From CAG-103 sp905215475 (GTDB lineage Bacteria > Bacillota > Clostridia > Oscillospirales > Oscillospiraceae), in the NCBI GenBank assembly GCA_905215475.1, contig CAJMPW010000001.1:248001-312000 (forward strand): a stretch of 64,000 bases of DNA, given 5' to 3'. Below, in pieces: positions 7,144 to 15,338 of this stretch. A program made the position numbers and the translations under genes. Each line of letters opens with the position of its first letter. Position 1 is the stretch's first letter. Under the pieces are notes generated by a model, which was not told the origin of the DNA, searched no databases, and saw only the letters and a list, made by a program, of their open reading frames with translations.

Positions 7144-7712
7144 ATGCGCGCAAGCACCTTTCCGGTCAACAGCCCCGCCGTGACCGAGCAGAGCGAGCTC
7201 ACCCACACGGCGGGCAGAATGTCGAACGGCACGGCAGCGCCCGCTGCCTCGCGCACGGCGGCGATCGTGACCGGCAGCAGCTGGATCGAGGCCGTGTTGA
7301 GCACCACCAGCAGGCACAGCTCGTCGCTGGCGGCGTCGCCGCGCAGATCGCGCGCCATTGCCTGCGCCGCGCGCACACCGGCCGGTGTCGCCGCGTTGCC
7401 GAGTCCGAGCAGGTTCGCGCTCACGTTCATGCTCAGCGCATCGAGCGCCTGCGCATCGCGCGCAGCGTGCGGGAACAGCCGCCGCAGCACAGGCCGCAGC
7501 AGCCGCGACAGTCCGCCTGCGATGCCGCAGCGCCGCATGAGCTCCATCACGCCCGACCAAAGGCAGATCATACCGCCCACCGTCAGGCAAAAATCCACAG
7601 CCTGCTGCACGCCCTGCGCCGCTGCCGCACCGAGCTGCGCACCGCGTCCGGAGGCCGCGCCGAAGGCCAGCGCGACGCATATCATGCTGACCCATATCCG
7701 GGACAGTGCCAT
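7134..7712 (-). CDS. spmA: Spore maturation protein A
   Basis: A 192-aa multi-span membrane protein, partner of SpmB in spore-core dehydration. The Gate-family signatures are GGMICLWSGVMELMRRCGI and the conserved NVSANLLGLGNAATPAGVRA, with NTASIQLLPVTIAAVR toward the C terminus. An AAAGGAG site precedes ATG 7712. Two-gene operon spmA-spmB, presumably expressed in the mother cell. Confidence 0.93.
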   Translation of the reverse strand: MALSRIWVSMICVALAFGAASGRGAQLGAAAAQGVQQAVDFCLTVGGMICLWSGVMELMRRCGIAGGLSRLLRPVLRRLFPHAARDAQALDALSMNVSANLLGLGNAATPAGVRAAQAMARDLRGDAASDELCLLVVLNTASIQLLPVTIAAVREAAGAAVPFDILPAVWVSSLCSVTAGLLTGKVLARIWP

Positions 7713-7843
7713 TGTGGTCGCTCCTTTCTATAAAAAAGTTTAAGTTTTCGGTGATTATTCACAAAAACATATTATGCGCAAGGAAACCAAAATATGCAAA
7801 TGGTAGAAAAACGTAAATTAGCTGTGAACGTTTGTCGAATCCG

Positions 7844-7871
7844 TTGACATTTTGACAACCTTTGGTATAAT
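7844..7871 (+). promoter_or_regulatory. Promoter of the abrB-like gene
   Basis: Consensus TTGACA (7844-7849), 16-nt spacer, consensus TATAAT (7866-7871). This predicts strong vegetative transcription and a leader of about 60 nt. Confidence 0.85.
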
Positions 7872-7940
7872 GCAGTTGTTGAAATGAATGATTTTTGAGT
7901 CATCCTTTCCCTTATCCCATACGTATTGGAGGACACATTT

Positions 7941-8186
7941 ATGAAATCTACCGGTATTGTTAGAAAAGTTGACGAGCTCGGCCGTATCGTGCTTCCCATT
8001 GAGCTGAGAAGAACGCTCGGCATCGAGGAGAAGGACCGCATCGAGATCTTCGTGGATGGTGAGTCTATCATCCTGCGCAAGTATCAGCCGGCCTGCATCT
8101 TCTGCGATAACGCGAAGGACATCATCAACTACAAGGGCAAGAACATCTGCCCCGACTGCATCCGCGCCATGACCGAAAAGCTCTGA
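7941..8186 (+). CDS. abrB: AbrB/SpoVT-family transition-state regulator with zinc-ribbon tail
   Basis: An 81-aa DNA-binding regulator. The N-terminal swapped-hairpin domain MKSTGIVRKVDELGRIVLPI through residue ~47 is very close to Bacillus AbrB. The C-terminal half has two CxxC pairs (Cys52/55 and Cys70/73), implying a small zinc-binding dimerisation unit, which Bacillus AbrB lacks. TTGGAGG lies 10 nt before ATG 7941; an upstream ATG in the same frame lies inside the ribosome-site region and is rejected. Gene order abrB next to rsmI and yabB matches Bacillus. Likely represses post-exponential genes during growth. Confidence 0.93.
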   Translation: MKSTGIVRKVDELGRIVLPIELRRTLGIEEKDRIEIFVDGESIILRKYQPACIFCDNAKDIINYKGKNICPDCIRAMTEKL

Positions 8187-8195
8187 GCGGAGCTG

Positions 8196-8232
8196 AAAAA
8201 AGTCCCCTGACCGCTGGTCAGGGGACTTTTTT
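8196..8232 (+). terminator. Terminator after abrB
   Basis: Stem AGTCCCCTGACC with complement, 3-nt loop, A-run before and T-run after. It can also serve the convergent rsmI unit. Confidence 0.9.
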
Positions 8233-8281
8233 GCGCCCAAAATCAAAATAATAGTATGACAGAAAATCTCGCCATCCGCAC

Positions 8282-9112
8282 TCAGGCGTTGAGCGCCATC
8301 TGGTACAGCTCGTTTTTGCCGAAGCCGGTGTCGGCCGCGGCGAGCTTGCACGCCTCCTTGAGCGCGCGGCCCTCGCTGCGGTAGCGCGCCACGATCTCAA
8401 GCGCCTGCTCGGCCGTGACCTCGGGCTCTGAGCGCTCTGGCGCGCCGCGCAGCACGAGCACAAATTCGCCCTTCGGCGTGTTTTCGGTGAAGTGCGCCAC
8501 GGCGCCGTCGAGCGTCGTGCGCAGCGTCTGCTCGTGCAGCTTTGTCAGCTCGCGCGCGAGCGTGATCTCCCGCTCACCGCCGAACGTGTCGCGCAGGTCG
8601 TTGAGTGTGCGCAGCAGCTTGTGCGGCGCTTCGTAGAAGAGCATGGTGCGCGTCTCGCCCTGCAGCCGCTGCAGGTGCTCGCGGCGGGTCTTGCCGCTCA
8701 CGGCGAGAAAGCCCTCGAAGCAAAACTGCTGCGTCGGCAAGCCGGACACGGCCAGCGCGGCGATGGCGGCGCACGGGCCGGGGATGACCTGCACGTCGAT
8801 GCCCTGCTCGGCGCACTGGCGCACGATGTCCTCGCCGGGGTCGGAGATGGCGGGCATACCGGCGTCGGTCACGAGCGCGCACGTCTCGCCCGCGAGCAGG
8901 CGCGCGACGATCTTCTCGCCGCTGGCGTACTTGTTGTGCTCGTAGTAGCTCACGCACGGCTTTTTGATCTCAAAATGGTTGAGCAGCTTTGCGGTCACGC
9001 GCGTGTCCTCGGCGGCGATGAAGTCGGCGCTGCGCAGCGTCTCGAGCGCGCGCACGGACAGGTCGCCGAGGTTGCCGATCGGCGTGCCGACCAGATACAG
9101 TGTTCCGCTCAT
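8282..9112 (-). CDS. rsmI: 16S rRNA (cytidine(1402)-2'-O)-methyltransferase
   Basis: A 276-aa SAM-dependent methyltransferase of the tetrapyrrole-methylase fold. It methylates the ribose of C1402 in the ribosomal P site. Signature blocks are LYLVGTPIGNLGDLSVRALE at the N terminus, AAEDTRVTAKLLNHF, LVTDAGMPAISDPGEDIV, VIPGPCAAIAALAVSGL and FYEAPHKLLRTL. The C-terminal tail contains the family GKNELYQMAL motif. Start ATG 9112 overlaps the trmN6-like stop by 4 nt. Order yabB-rsmI beside abrB is conserved with Bacillus; the small yazA gene found between them there is missing here. Confidence 0.95.
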   Translation of the reverse strand: MSGTLYLVGTPIGNLGDLSVRALETLRSADFIAAEDTRVTAKLLNHFEIKKPCVSYYEHNKYASGEKIVARLLAGETCALVTDAGMPAISDPGEDIVRQCAEQGIDVQVIPGPCAAIAALAVSGLPTQQFCFEGFLAVSGKTRREHLQRLQGETRTMLFYEAPHKLLRTLNDLRDTFGGEREITLARELTKLHEQTLRTTLDGAVAHFTENTPKGEFVLVLRGAPERSEPEVTAEQALEIVARYRSEGRALKEACKLAAADTGFGKNELYQMALNA

Positions 9113-9843
9113 GGTTGCGTCCTCCTGTGATAAATTCTGCGGATCTCGTCCGAGTCCGCGCCGTCGGGCGTGCACAGCGCCAGCGGCGGTGAAACGGTGA
9201 GTCCCGGCTTTCCGCCGCGGCGTGCCTCGACCAGTACGAGGTTGGGCGCGGCGTCGGCCTTGTATGCCACGGTGCGCAGGCGCTTGGGCTCGAGCCCCGC
9301 GGCCGTGAGCGCGCACAGCAGCTCACTGAGCCGTTCCGGCCGGTGCACGAGCGCGGCCGCGCCGCCCCAGCGTGTGAGATAGGCCATGGCGGTGCAGATG
9401 TCCTGCATGGTGCAGGTGCGCTCGTCGCGCGCGTGCGCCCGCATGGGGTCGGGCGAGGTGTAGCCGCTGCTGGCGGCGAAATACGGCGGGTTTGCCACGA
9501 CGAGGTCAAAGCTCCCGGCGGGGAGCAGCGTGCGGTGCGCGCGCAGGTCGGCGCAGAGGATCTGCGCCCGGCCGCTCAGACCGTTTGCGCTGATGTTGTC
9601 GCGCGCGAGCTGTGCCGCGTCCGGCTGCAGCTCGATGCCGACGGCGGTCGCTTGCTCCAGCGCGCGCAGCAGCAGCACCGTCAGCACGCCCGCGCCGCAG
9701 CCGAGGTCGGCAATGCGCCGTGCGCGGCGCTGCGCCGCAAAATCGGCCAGCAGCACGCTGTCCGTGCCGAGGGCAAACCCCGCGCCGGAGCGCACAAAGC
9801 GCGGTCCGCCGGGCCACAGGTCGTCAAATTCCGGTTGGGTCAT
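9109..9843 (-). CDS. tRNA1(Val) A37 N6-methyltransferase-like protein (YabB/TrmN6)
   Basis: A 244-aa Rossmann-fold SAM methyltransferase. Motif I is DLGCGAGVLTVLLL (46-59) and the amino-methyltransferase motif NPPY lies at 118-121, which defines N6-adenine or related activity. Residues 12-33 carry the GYRFSTDS-like substrate-entry segment (AGFALGTDSVLLADF). AAGGAG lies 9 nt before ATG 9843. Translationally coupled to rsmI; the pair forms an RNA-modification operon as in Bacillus (yabB). Confidence 0.9.
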   Translation of the reverse strand: MTQPEFDDLWPGGPRFVRSGAGFALGTDSVLLADFAAQRRARRIADLGCGAGVLTVLLLRALEQATAVGIELQPDAAQLARDNISANGLSGRAQILCADLRAHRTLLPAGSFDLVVANPPYFAASSGYTSPDPMRAHARDERTCTMQDICTAMAYLTRWGGAAALVHRPERLSELLCALTAAGLEPKRLRTVAYKADAAPNLVLVEARRGGKPGLTVSPPLALCTPDGADSDEIRRIYHRRTQP

Positions 9844-9877
9844 GGCGCACGCTCCTTCCGTTGCCGTCATATAGACA

Positions 9878-9906
9878 GAGGCGATATGCAGCTTGCATAT
9901 CGCCTC
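9878..9906 (-). terminator. Hairpin after the ferredoxin gene
   Basis: Perfect 13-bp stem (GAGGCGATATGCA and complement) with a 3-nt loop, between ferredoxin and yabB on the same strand. No clean T-run follows, so it may be a weak terminator or an mRNA stabiliser. Confidence 0.6.
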
Positions 9907-9935
9907 ATTCGTTTGCGGTGTTCTCCGAGCGGAAC

Positions 9936-10106
9936 TTAGTCGACGGAGATCGCGCCCACCGGGCAGTTGGCAGCGCAGGTGCCGCACTCCATGCAGCTGT
10001 CCGCGTTGATGACGTACTTGCCATTGCCCTCGGAAATCGCCTCAGCCGGGCAGTTCGCAGCACAGGTGCCGCACATGACGCAATCGTCGCCAATAACAAA
10101 AGCCAT
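9936..10106 (-). CDS. 2[4Fe-4S] ferredoxin
   Basis: A 56-aa clostridial-type ferredoxin, MAFVIGDDC..., with two complete CxxCxxCxxxCP motifs (Cys9/12/15/19 and Cys38/41/44/48), each binding one low-potential cubane. Length is exactly that of the classical clostridial protein. GGAGG lies 8 nt before ATG 10106. It is a likely electron acceptor of the pyruvate:ferredoxin oxidoreductase at 20.9 kb and donor for the dehydratase activase at 1.5 kb; those links follow from known metabolism rather than from the sequence. Confidence 0.95.
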   Translation of the reverse strand: MAFVIGDDCVMCGTCAANCPAEAISEGNGKYVINADSCMECGTCAANCPVGAISVD

Positions 10107-10159
10107 TGTAATTACCTCCTATGTTTTTGACCAGACTTCTCTTCCTCTGGCATGGAGCC

Positions 10160-10187
10160 ATTGTAGCACAAAAATCCGAAAAATCAA
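10160..10187 (-). promoter_or_regulatory. Promoter of the ferredoxin gene
   Basis: On the minus strand, TTGATT (10182-10187), 16-nt spacer, TACAAT (10160-10165) with a preceding TGC, about 54 nt from the start codon. Confidence 0.65.
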
Positions 10188-10191
10188 CCGT

Positions 10192-10212
10192 CATTTTCGA
10201 AATTCGAAAATG
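10192..10212. promoter_or_regulatory. 21-nt palindrome in the ferredoxin/clpC divergent region
   Basis: Arms CATTTTCGAA and TTCGAAAATG are perfect complements around one central A. The site lies directly upstream of the ferredoxin -35 box and about 125 nt before clpC. It looks like an operator for a dimeric repressor or activator; the protein is unknown. It does not fit the CtsR heptad repeat. Confidence 0.55.
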
Positions 10213-10335
10213 TGTTCTGATTAAAACCCGGGAAGACGTGGAAATAATACAAATCAGTTTCCCGGATTCGGCACATTCCTTGCGCCGGCCGGAGGATAAT
10301 AGAGGCGTATGACCGGCGAAGGAGGCAAACGATCT

Positions 10336-12825
10336 ATGCGCGGCAGCGAAAGGTTTACACAGCGGGCATCCACGGCGATCCGCAAGGCGCACGATGCGGC
10401 GGCGGGAATGGGGCACAGTTATGTGGGCACGGAGCATATCCTGCTCGGGATCATCCGGGAGGGGGAGGGGCTCGGTGCGCGCATTCTCGAGGACAACGCG
10501 CTCACAGACTCCGTGCTCACGCGCATGGTTACGGAGACGGTCGGGCGCGGCGTACCGGGCACGCCCGAGCAGGGGCTCAGTCCCCGTGCGCGGCACGTCA
10601 TCGAGCTGGCCGCCGAGGATTCCAACCGCCTCGGTCACTGCTATGTCGGCACGGAGCACCTGCTCATGGGCATCCTCCGCGAGGCGGACAGCGCCGGTGC
10701 GCGCATTCTCGTGGCGGCGGGCGGCGACCTCAACAAGATCTATACGGACATCATGGACGTCTTTGGCCGCCCGGAGTATAAGCCCCGGCCGCAGCCGGGC
10801 GCACCGCGCACGCAGCCGCGCCGTGCCGCCGAGACGAAAACGCTCGACCAGTACGGGCGCGACCTCACGGAGCTTGCCGCGGCCGGGCACATGGATCCGG
10901 TCATCGGCCGCGACCGCGAGATCGAGCGCGCCATCCAGATCCTCTCGCGCCGCAGCAAGAATAACCCCGTGCTCATCGGCGAGCCCGGTGTCGGCAAGAC
11001 GGCGGTGGCTGAGGGGCTGGCGCAGCGCATCGCCGATGGCAGCGTGCCCGAGGATCTCACACGCAAGCGCGTCGTGAGCGTGGATCTGACGGCCATGCTT
11101 GCGGGCACGAAGTACCGCGGCGATTTTGAAGAGCGCGTCAAATGCGTCCTGCAGGAGGTGCAGCGCTCGGGCAACGTCATCCTCTTCATCGACGAGCTGC
11201 ACACGATCGTCGGCGCGGGCTCTGCCGAGGGTGCGATCGACGCGGCGAACATTCTCAAGCCCGCACTCGGGCGCGGCGAGCTGCAGATCATCGGCGCGAC
11301 GACGCTTGAGGAGTACCGCAAGTATATTGAAAAGGACGCGGCGCTCGAGCGGCGCTTTCAGCCCGTGCGCATCGCAGAGCCCACACCCGAGCAGAGCCTG
11401 CAGATCCTGCGCGGTCTGCGCGAGCGGCTCGAGGCGCACCACCGCCTGCGCATCACGGACGAAGCGCTCGGCAAGGCGGTCGCACTCTCGGTGCGCTATA
11501 TCGGCGACCGCTGGCTGCCGGACAAAGCCATCGACCTCGTCGATGAGGCGGCCTCGCGCGTGCGTATGCAGGCACTGGTGCAGCCAGAGCAGGTGCACAC
11601 GCTCGAGACGCAGCTTGCCGCCGCCACGGCGGAGACGGAGCACGCCGTGCGTGCGCGGGATTTTGCGCGCGCGGCCGGTCTGCGTGCGCGTGAGCAGGCG
11701 CTGCGCGCGCAGCTGGACACGCAGCGCAGCCGCTGGGAACAGGCCAATTCCGGCCCCGTGCGCGCCGTGACGGGTGAGGACGTGGCCGAGATCGTCTCGC
11801 TCTGGACGGGTATCCCGGTCGCGGGCATCACATCGAGTGAGAGCCAGCAGCTGCTGCAGATGGAGGCGTCGCTGCGCCGCCGTGTCGTCGGGCAGGAGGA
11901 GGCGGTGCGCGCGGTCTCAAACGCCATCCGCCGCAGCCGGGTCGGGCTCGGCGATCCGAACCGGCCAATCGGCAGCTTTCTCTTCCTCGGACCGACCGGC
12001 GTCGGCAAGACGGAGCTCTGCCGGGCGCTGGCTGAGGCGCTCTTCGGCGATGAGCAGGCGCTCATCCGCGTGGATATGTCGGAGTATATGGAGCGGCACA
12101 GCGTCTCGCGGCTCATCGGCTCGCCGCCGGGGTATGTCGGGCATGAGGAGGGCGGTCAGCTCACGGAGAAGGTGCGGCGCAAGCCCTATGCCGTCGTGCT
12201 CTTCGACGAGATCGAAAAGGCGCACGAGGACGTCTTTAACCTTCTGCTGCAGGTGATGGAGGACGGGCAGCTCACGGACTCGCTCGGGCGCAAGGTGAAC
12301 TTCCGCAACGCGGTCGTGGTCATGACCTCGAACGTCGGGGCGAAGGCCATCACCGACAGCCGCCGCAGCCTCGGCTTTGCCCAGCAGACGGGCGCGGACG
12401 CGGGGCGCACGGATGCCGAGATCCGCAGCATGGTCATGAGCGATCTGAAAAAGACGTTCCGTCCGGAGTTTCTCAACCGCGTCGATGAGATCATTGTCTT
12501 TCATAAGCTCACGCGCGCCGATACCCGCCGGATCGCGCAAAAGCTCCTCGGCACGGTCAACCGGCGCATGGAGCGCGCGGGTGTGGAGCTGCGCGTGCCG
12601 GATGCGGCGCTCGATGCGCTCTCGGCGACGGGCTACGACCCCGTGTACGGGGCGCGGCCGCTGCGCCGGGCGATCCAGAGCACGATCGCCGATCAGGCGG
12701 CGGGGATGCTGCTCGACGGCTCGCTCCGGCGCGGCGACGTGGTCACGGCGCAGGTGCGGGAAGGAAAAATTGTTTTGACGAAACTGTGTGCGCGTGGTAC
12801 GATTACGTCCGAAACAGCAAACTGA
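10336..12825 (+). CDS. clpC: ATP-dependent Clp protease ATP-binding subunit ClpC
   Basis: An 829-aa class I AAA+ unfoldase that feeds substrates to ClpP. Order: duplicated Clp N domain (residues ~1-145, GHSYVGTEHILLGI and GHCYVGTEHLLMGI), first AAA+ with Walker A GEPGVGKT (~215-222) and Walker B ILFIDELHT, UVR-type middle coiled segment (~420-465), second AAA+ with Walker A GPTGVGKT (~552-559) and VVLFDEIEKAH, and the C-terminal D2-small domain. Start chosen at 10336 (GGAGG 10 nt upstream). The usual partners ctsR, mcsA and mcsB are absent; instead a thioesterase gene follows after 18 nt. Confidence 0.96.
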   Translation: MRGSERFTQRASTAIRKAHDAAAGMGHSYVGTEHILLGIIREGEGLGARILEDNALTDSVLTRMVTETVGRGVPGTPEQGLSPRARHVIELAAEDSNRLGHCYVGTEHLLMGILREADSAGARILVAAGGDLNKIYTDIMDVFGRPEYKPRPQPGAPRTQPRRAAETKTLDQYGRDLTELAAAGHMDPVIGRDREIERAIQILSRRSKNNPVLIGEPGVGKTAVAEGLAQRIADGSVPEDLTRKRVVSVDLTAMLAGTKYRGDFEERVKCVLQEVQRSGNVILFIDELHTIVGAGSAEGAIDAANILKPALGRGELQIIGATTLEEYRKYIEKDAALERRFQPVRIAEPTPEQSLQILRGLRERLEAHHRLRITDEALGKAVALSVRYIGDRWLPDKAIDLVDEAASRVRMQALVQPEQVHTLETQLAAATAETEHAVRARDFARAAGLRAREQALRAQLDTQRSRWEQANSGPVRAVTGEDVAEIVSLWTGIPVAGITSSESQQLLQMEASLRRRVVGQEEAVRAVSNAIRRSRVGLGDPNRPIGSFLFLGPTGVGKTELCRALAEALFGDEQALIRVDMSEYMERHSVSRLIGSPPGYVGHEEGGQLTEKVRRKPYAVVLFDEIEKAHEDVFNLLLQVMEDGQLTDSLGRKVNFRNAVVVMTSNVGAKAITDSRRSLGFAQQTGADAGRTDAEIRSMVMSDLKKTFRPEFLNRVDEIIVFHKLTRADTRRIAQKLLGTVNRRMERAGVELRVPDAALDALSATGYDPVYGARPLRRAIQSTIADQAAGMLLDGSLRRGDVVTAQVREGKIVLTKLCARGTITSETAN

Positions 12826-12843
12826 ACGGAGGCGTACCCCAAT

Positions 12844-13299
12844 ATGGCACAGAATATGCAGACGGAAAACAAGGCGGTCTATCTCGACCCGTTTCGTTAT
12901 AATGAGTTCGAGGGCTTCAATTCCCACAACCACATCGTCGTCACCGAGGTCGGCGACGGCACCAGCGTCGTCGAGGTCAAGCTCGTGCAGGAGAGTCTCA
13001 ACCCGCTCGGCATGGCGCACGGCGGGCTGATCTTCACGCTCTGCGACGTGGCGACCGGTGTCGCCGCGCGCACCGGCGGGCGCATCACCGTGACGCTCGA
13101 CAGCAACATCCACTTCCTGCGCCGCGCCAAGGACACGGAAAAGCTCGTCGCGCGCGGCCGCGTGGTCAAGGAAGGCCGCACGACCGGTCTGGTCACGGCG
13201 GAGGTGTTCAATGACGAGGGCAAGCTCATTGCGACCTCGGACATGACGGTCTACTATGTGGACGAGAACACGTACACCGACCCCACGGTGCAAAAGTGA
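12844..13299 (+). CDS. PaaI-family hotdog thioesterase
   Basis: A 151-aa hotdog-fold protein, probably an acyl-CoA thioesterase. The family core NPLGMAHGGLIFTLCDVATG (residues ~53-72) contains the HGG motif plus the catalytic Asp of the long helix. It is followed by the strands TLDSNIHFLRRAK and GRTTGLVTAEVFNDEGKLIA. Length is usual for PaaI/YbgC-like enzymes. It follows clpC by 18 nt and shares its terminator. Substrate unknown; a phenylacetyl-CoA or general housekeeping role is possible. Confidence 0.88.
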   Translation: MAQNMQTENKAVYLDPFRYNEFEGFNSHNHIVVTEVGDGTSVVEVKLVQESLNPLGMAHGGLIFTLCDVATGVAARTGGRITVTLDSNIHFLRRAKDTEKLVARGRVVKEGRTTGLVTAEVFNDEGKLIATSDMTVYYVDENTYTDPTVQK

Positions 13300-13311
13300 G
13301 CATAAAATAAG

Positions 13312-13342
13312 AAAAAGAGACGTCTGCGGACGTCTCTTTTTT
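13312..13342. terminator. Terminator after the clpC-thioesterase unit
   Basis: Stem AAAGAGACGTC with complement, 4-nt loop TGCG, A-run before and T-run after. It serves both this unit and convergent spoIID. Confidence 0.9.
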
Positions 13343-13352
13343 CGTGCTTCGT

Positions 13353-14342
13353 TCAGCCATCGGCGCGGATGAGCGCCGTGCCGGGGTAGTAGTGTGCAAG
13401 GATGTCGGCATAGCCGCTGCCGTGCGCCGCCATGACGTTCGCGCCGTACTGGCTCATGCCGACGCCGTGACCGCTGCCTGTGACGGTGAAGGTGAACGCT
13501 CCGCTGCCGTACGTGACGGTAAACGCCGCCGAGCGCAGGGAAAAGAGCGCACGCACCTGCGCGCCCGTGAGCGTCTCCGAGCCGACTGGGATGCTTGCCA
13601 CGCGGCCGCTGTCATCGAGCACCGGCGCGCCGAACCATGTGCTCGGATCGTCGCCGAGCACACAGTCCGGATAACGGTCCAGCACGGCATCCTGCACGGC
13701 ATCGGCTGCGATCTCGGCTATGGAGACGTAGTTCGGCACGTCCTGCGCCGTCTCCGGAGAGGGCACGCTCACAAGATACGGCGCGTCGCCGCCCCAGAGT
13801 GCGGCGCTGCACTCGGTCGCCCCGGCGGACGCGGCGTGAAACACCGCGCGGATGAGCTGCCCGCCGTAGACGAGATACTGTCCGTCCGTGTCGGCAACGG
13901 CCTGCCGGATGCGCGCCATGTTGCGCGCGTAATCCTTGCCCCACTGCGCGCGCAGTGCCTCGTCGTCCTTGTGTGCGCAGCAGCAGGTGTACCGGTCGCA
14001 GACACCGGCCTCCGGATGGTTTGCAGCGCCGCCGCGCACGCGCTGGAGGATGTAGGTACGCGCGGCGACGGCCTGTGCCCGCAGCGCCTCGGGCGCGAAG
14101 GAGGCAGGCATCTCGGCGGCCACCACACCGGGCAGCCAGTCGGCCATGGTCGTTTCGATGCGCGCATCGCCGCACAGCGCCGTGATAGGCGTTGTGCCGT
14201 CGGGCGCGACGGTGTCCGACACCGGCACGGACGGGACGGGCAGGGAAGCCGCCCCGCCAGCGGGAGCGAGCGTGACCGCAAGCCATGGGATCAGCAGCGA
14301 CAGCACCACGAGCAGCAGCGACAGCAGGAAGACCCTGCGCAT
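13353..14342 (-). CDS. spoIID: Stage II sporulation protein D (SpoIID)
   Basis: A 329-aa membrane-anchored lytic transglycosylase that degrades peptidoglycan at the septum during forespore engulfment, together with SpoIIM and SpoIIP. It has one N-terminal membrane helix (~3-25). The SpoIID core includes LPGVVAAEMPASFAPEALRAQAVAARTYI, whose Glu is catalytic in the family, and GSGHGVGMSQYGANVMAAHG near the C terminus. ATG 14342 has GGAGG 8 nt upstream; an in-frame GTG at 14348 is too close. Expected to depend on SigE, which is encoded at 60.5 kb. Confidence 0.94.
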   Translation of the reverse strand: MRRVFLLSLLLVVLSLLIPWLAVTLAPAGGAASLPVPSVPVSDTVAPDGTTPITALCGDARIETTMADWLPGVVAAEMPASFAPEALRAQAVAARTYILQRVRGGAANHPEAGVCDRYTCCCAHKDDEALRAQWGKDYARNMARIRQAVADTDGQYLVYGGQLIRAVFHAASAGATECSAALWGGDAPYLVSVPSPETAQDVPNYVSIAEIAADAVQDAVLDRYPDCVLGDDPSTWFGAPVLDDSGRVASIPVGSETLTGAQVRALFSLRSAAFTVTYGSGAFTFTVTGSGHGVGMSQYGANVMAAHGSGYADILAHYYPGTALIRADG

Positions 14343-14382
14343 CCGCACCGCCTCCTTTCTGCTGCGCGGGGCGTTTTGCGCC

Positions 14383-14411
14383 TTGACGCAGCGGGAAAAT
14401 CAGTATAAAAT
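14383..14411 (+). promoter_or_regulatory. Promoter of the 268-aa membrane protein gene
   Basis: TTGACG (14383-14388), 17-nt spacer, TAAAAT (14406-14411), 37 nt before ATG 14449. Confidence 0.6.
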
Positions 14412-14448
14412 AGGTCTGTTAAATATGTATTGGGACAGGTAGTTTGTT

Positions 14449-15255
14449 ATGCGCAAAAATGCTTGGATGATCTGCTGCTGCACAGCCGTGCTGTCAGCAT
14501 TCGGGATCTTTTTCCGTTGGCTGCAGGATCAGGTCTGCTTTGAGGCCGAGACCGGTCTTGCCGTGCACGGAAGCATCTGGCCGTACGTCGTCGCGCTGAT
14601 GATCGTCATCGCGGCGGCGGTGCTGGCCGTGGTCTGCTTCCGGGTGAAAAACCAGCCGCACACCAGCTTTCCGGACACGTTTCCGGCGGCGTTTGCGGCG
14701 TCAAAGCGCGTGCGCGCGGTCGGCGGCGTTCTGCTCGGCGCGATGCTCGCGCTCGGCGGTCTCTGGCTGCTGCTGAGCAGCGGCACGCTCTCCGAGCCCG
14801 GTCTGCAGCGGATCCTTGCCGTGCTCGCGGTCGTGACGGGCGCTGTGTTTGCGCGCCGGATGCTTGCCCCCGGCGGACGGGAGACCGACGCCGGTGCGCT
14901 CATGTGCGTGTCTATGCCGATGGTGCTGCTCGTGTTCTGGCTGATCGTGAGCTACAAGGTCAACATCATCAACCCCACCATCTCTGCCTATGCGATCGAG
15001 ATCCTGGCGCTGTGCGCCGCGCTGATCGCGTTTTATGAGCTTGCGGGCTTTGCCTATGGCCGTCCGAAAGCCGTCAAGAGCATTTTTTGGAGCCAGTTTG
15101 CGGCGTTCCTGTGCATCACCGCCCTGCCGGATGACCGCACCGGCGCGCAGCAGCTCATGCTGGTCGCCATTGCGGGCATGCTGCTGTTTCAGTCTTACCT
15201 GACCGCGTCCAATATCCGCCCGGCTGTGTCCGGGCCGGTCGGCGGCGCGCAATAA
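14449..15255 (+). CDS. Multi-span membrane protein of unknown function
   Basis: A 268-aa integral membrane protein with about seven hydrophobic segments: residues ~5-22, 44-64, 91-110, 122-138, 151-170, 178-200 and 212-255. Two Cys-Cys pairs lie at the N terminus (ICCCTA). No transport or enzyme signature is visible. It has its own promoter and a downstream terminator-like hairpin, so it looks monocistronic. Function not assigned. Confidence 0.75.
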   Translation: MRKNAWMICCCTAVLSAFGIFFRWLQDQVCFEAETGLAVHGSIWPYVVALMIVIAAAVLAVVCFRVKNQPHTSFPDTFPAAFAASKRVRAVGGVLLGAMLALGGLWLLLSSGTLSEPGLQRILAVLAVVTGAVFARRMLAPGGRETDAGALMCVSMPMVLLVFWLIVSYKVNIINPTISAYAIEILALCAALIAFYELAGFAYGRPKAVKSIFWSQFAAFLCITALPDDRTGAQQLMLVAIAGMLLFQSYLTASNIRPAVSGPVGGAQ

Positions 15256-15260
15256 GCTGT

Positions 15261-15299
15261 GAAAAAAGCCTGCACGGTGTATGCCATGCGGGCCTTTTC
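15261..15299 (+). terminator. Terminator-like hairpin after the 268-aa gene
   Basis: Imperfect stem (AAAAGCCTGCACGG against TGCCATGCGGGCCTTTT) flanked by A- and T-runs. Confidence 0.65.
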
Positions 15300-15338
15300 C
15301 TATATAGACACCGGTCGTTACCGGGGAGGAGAACATTT

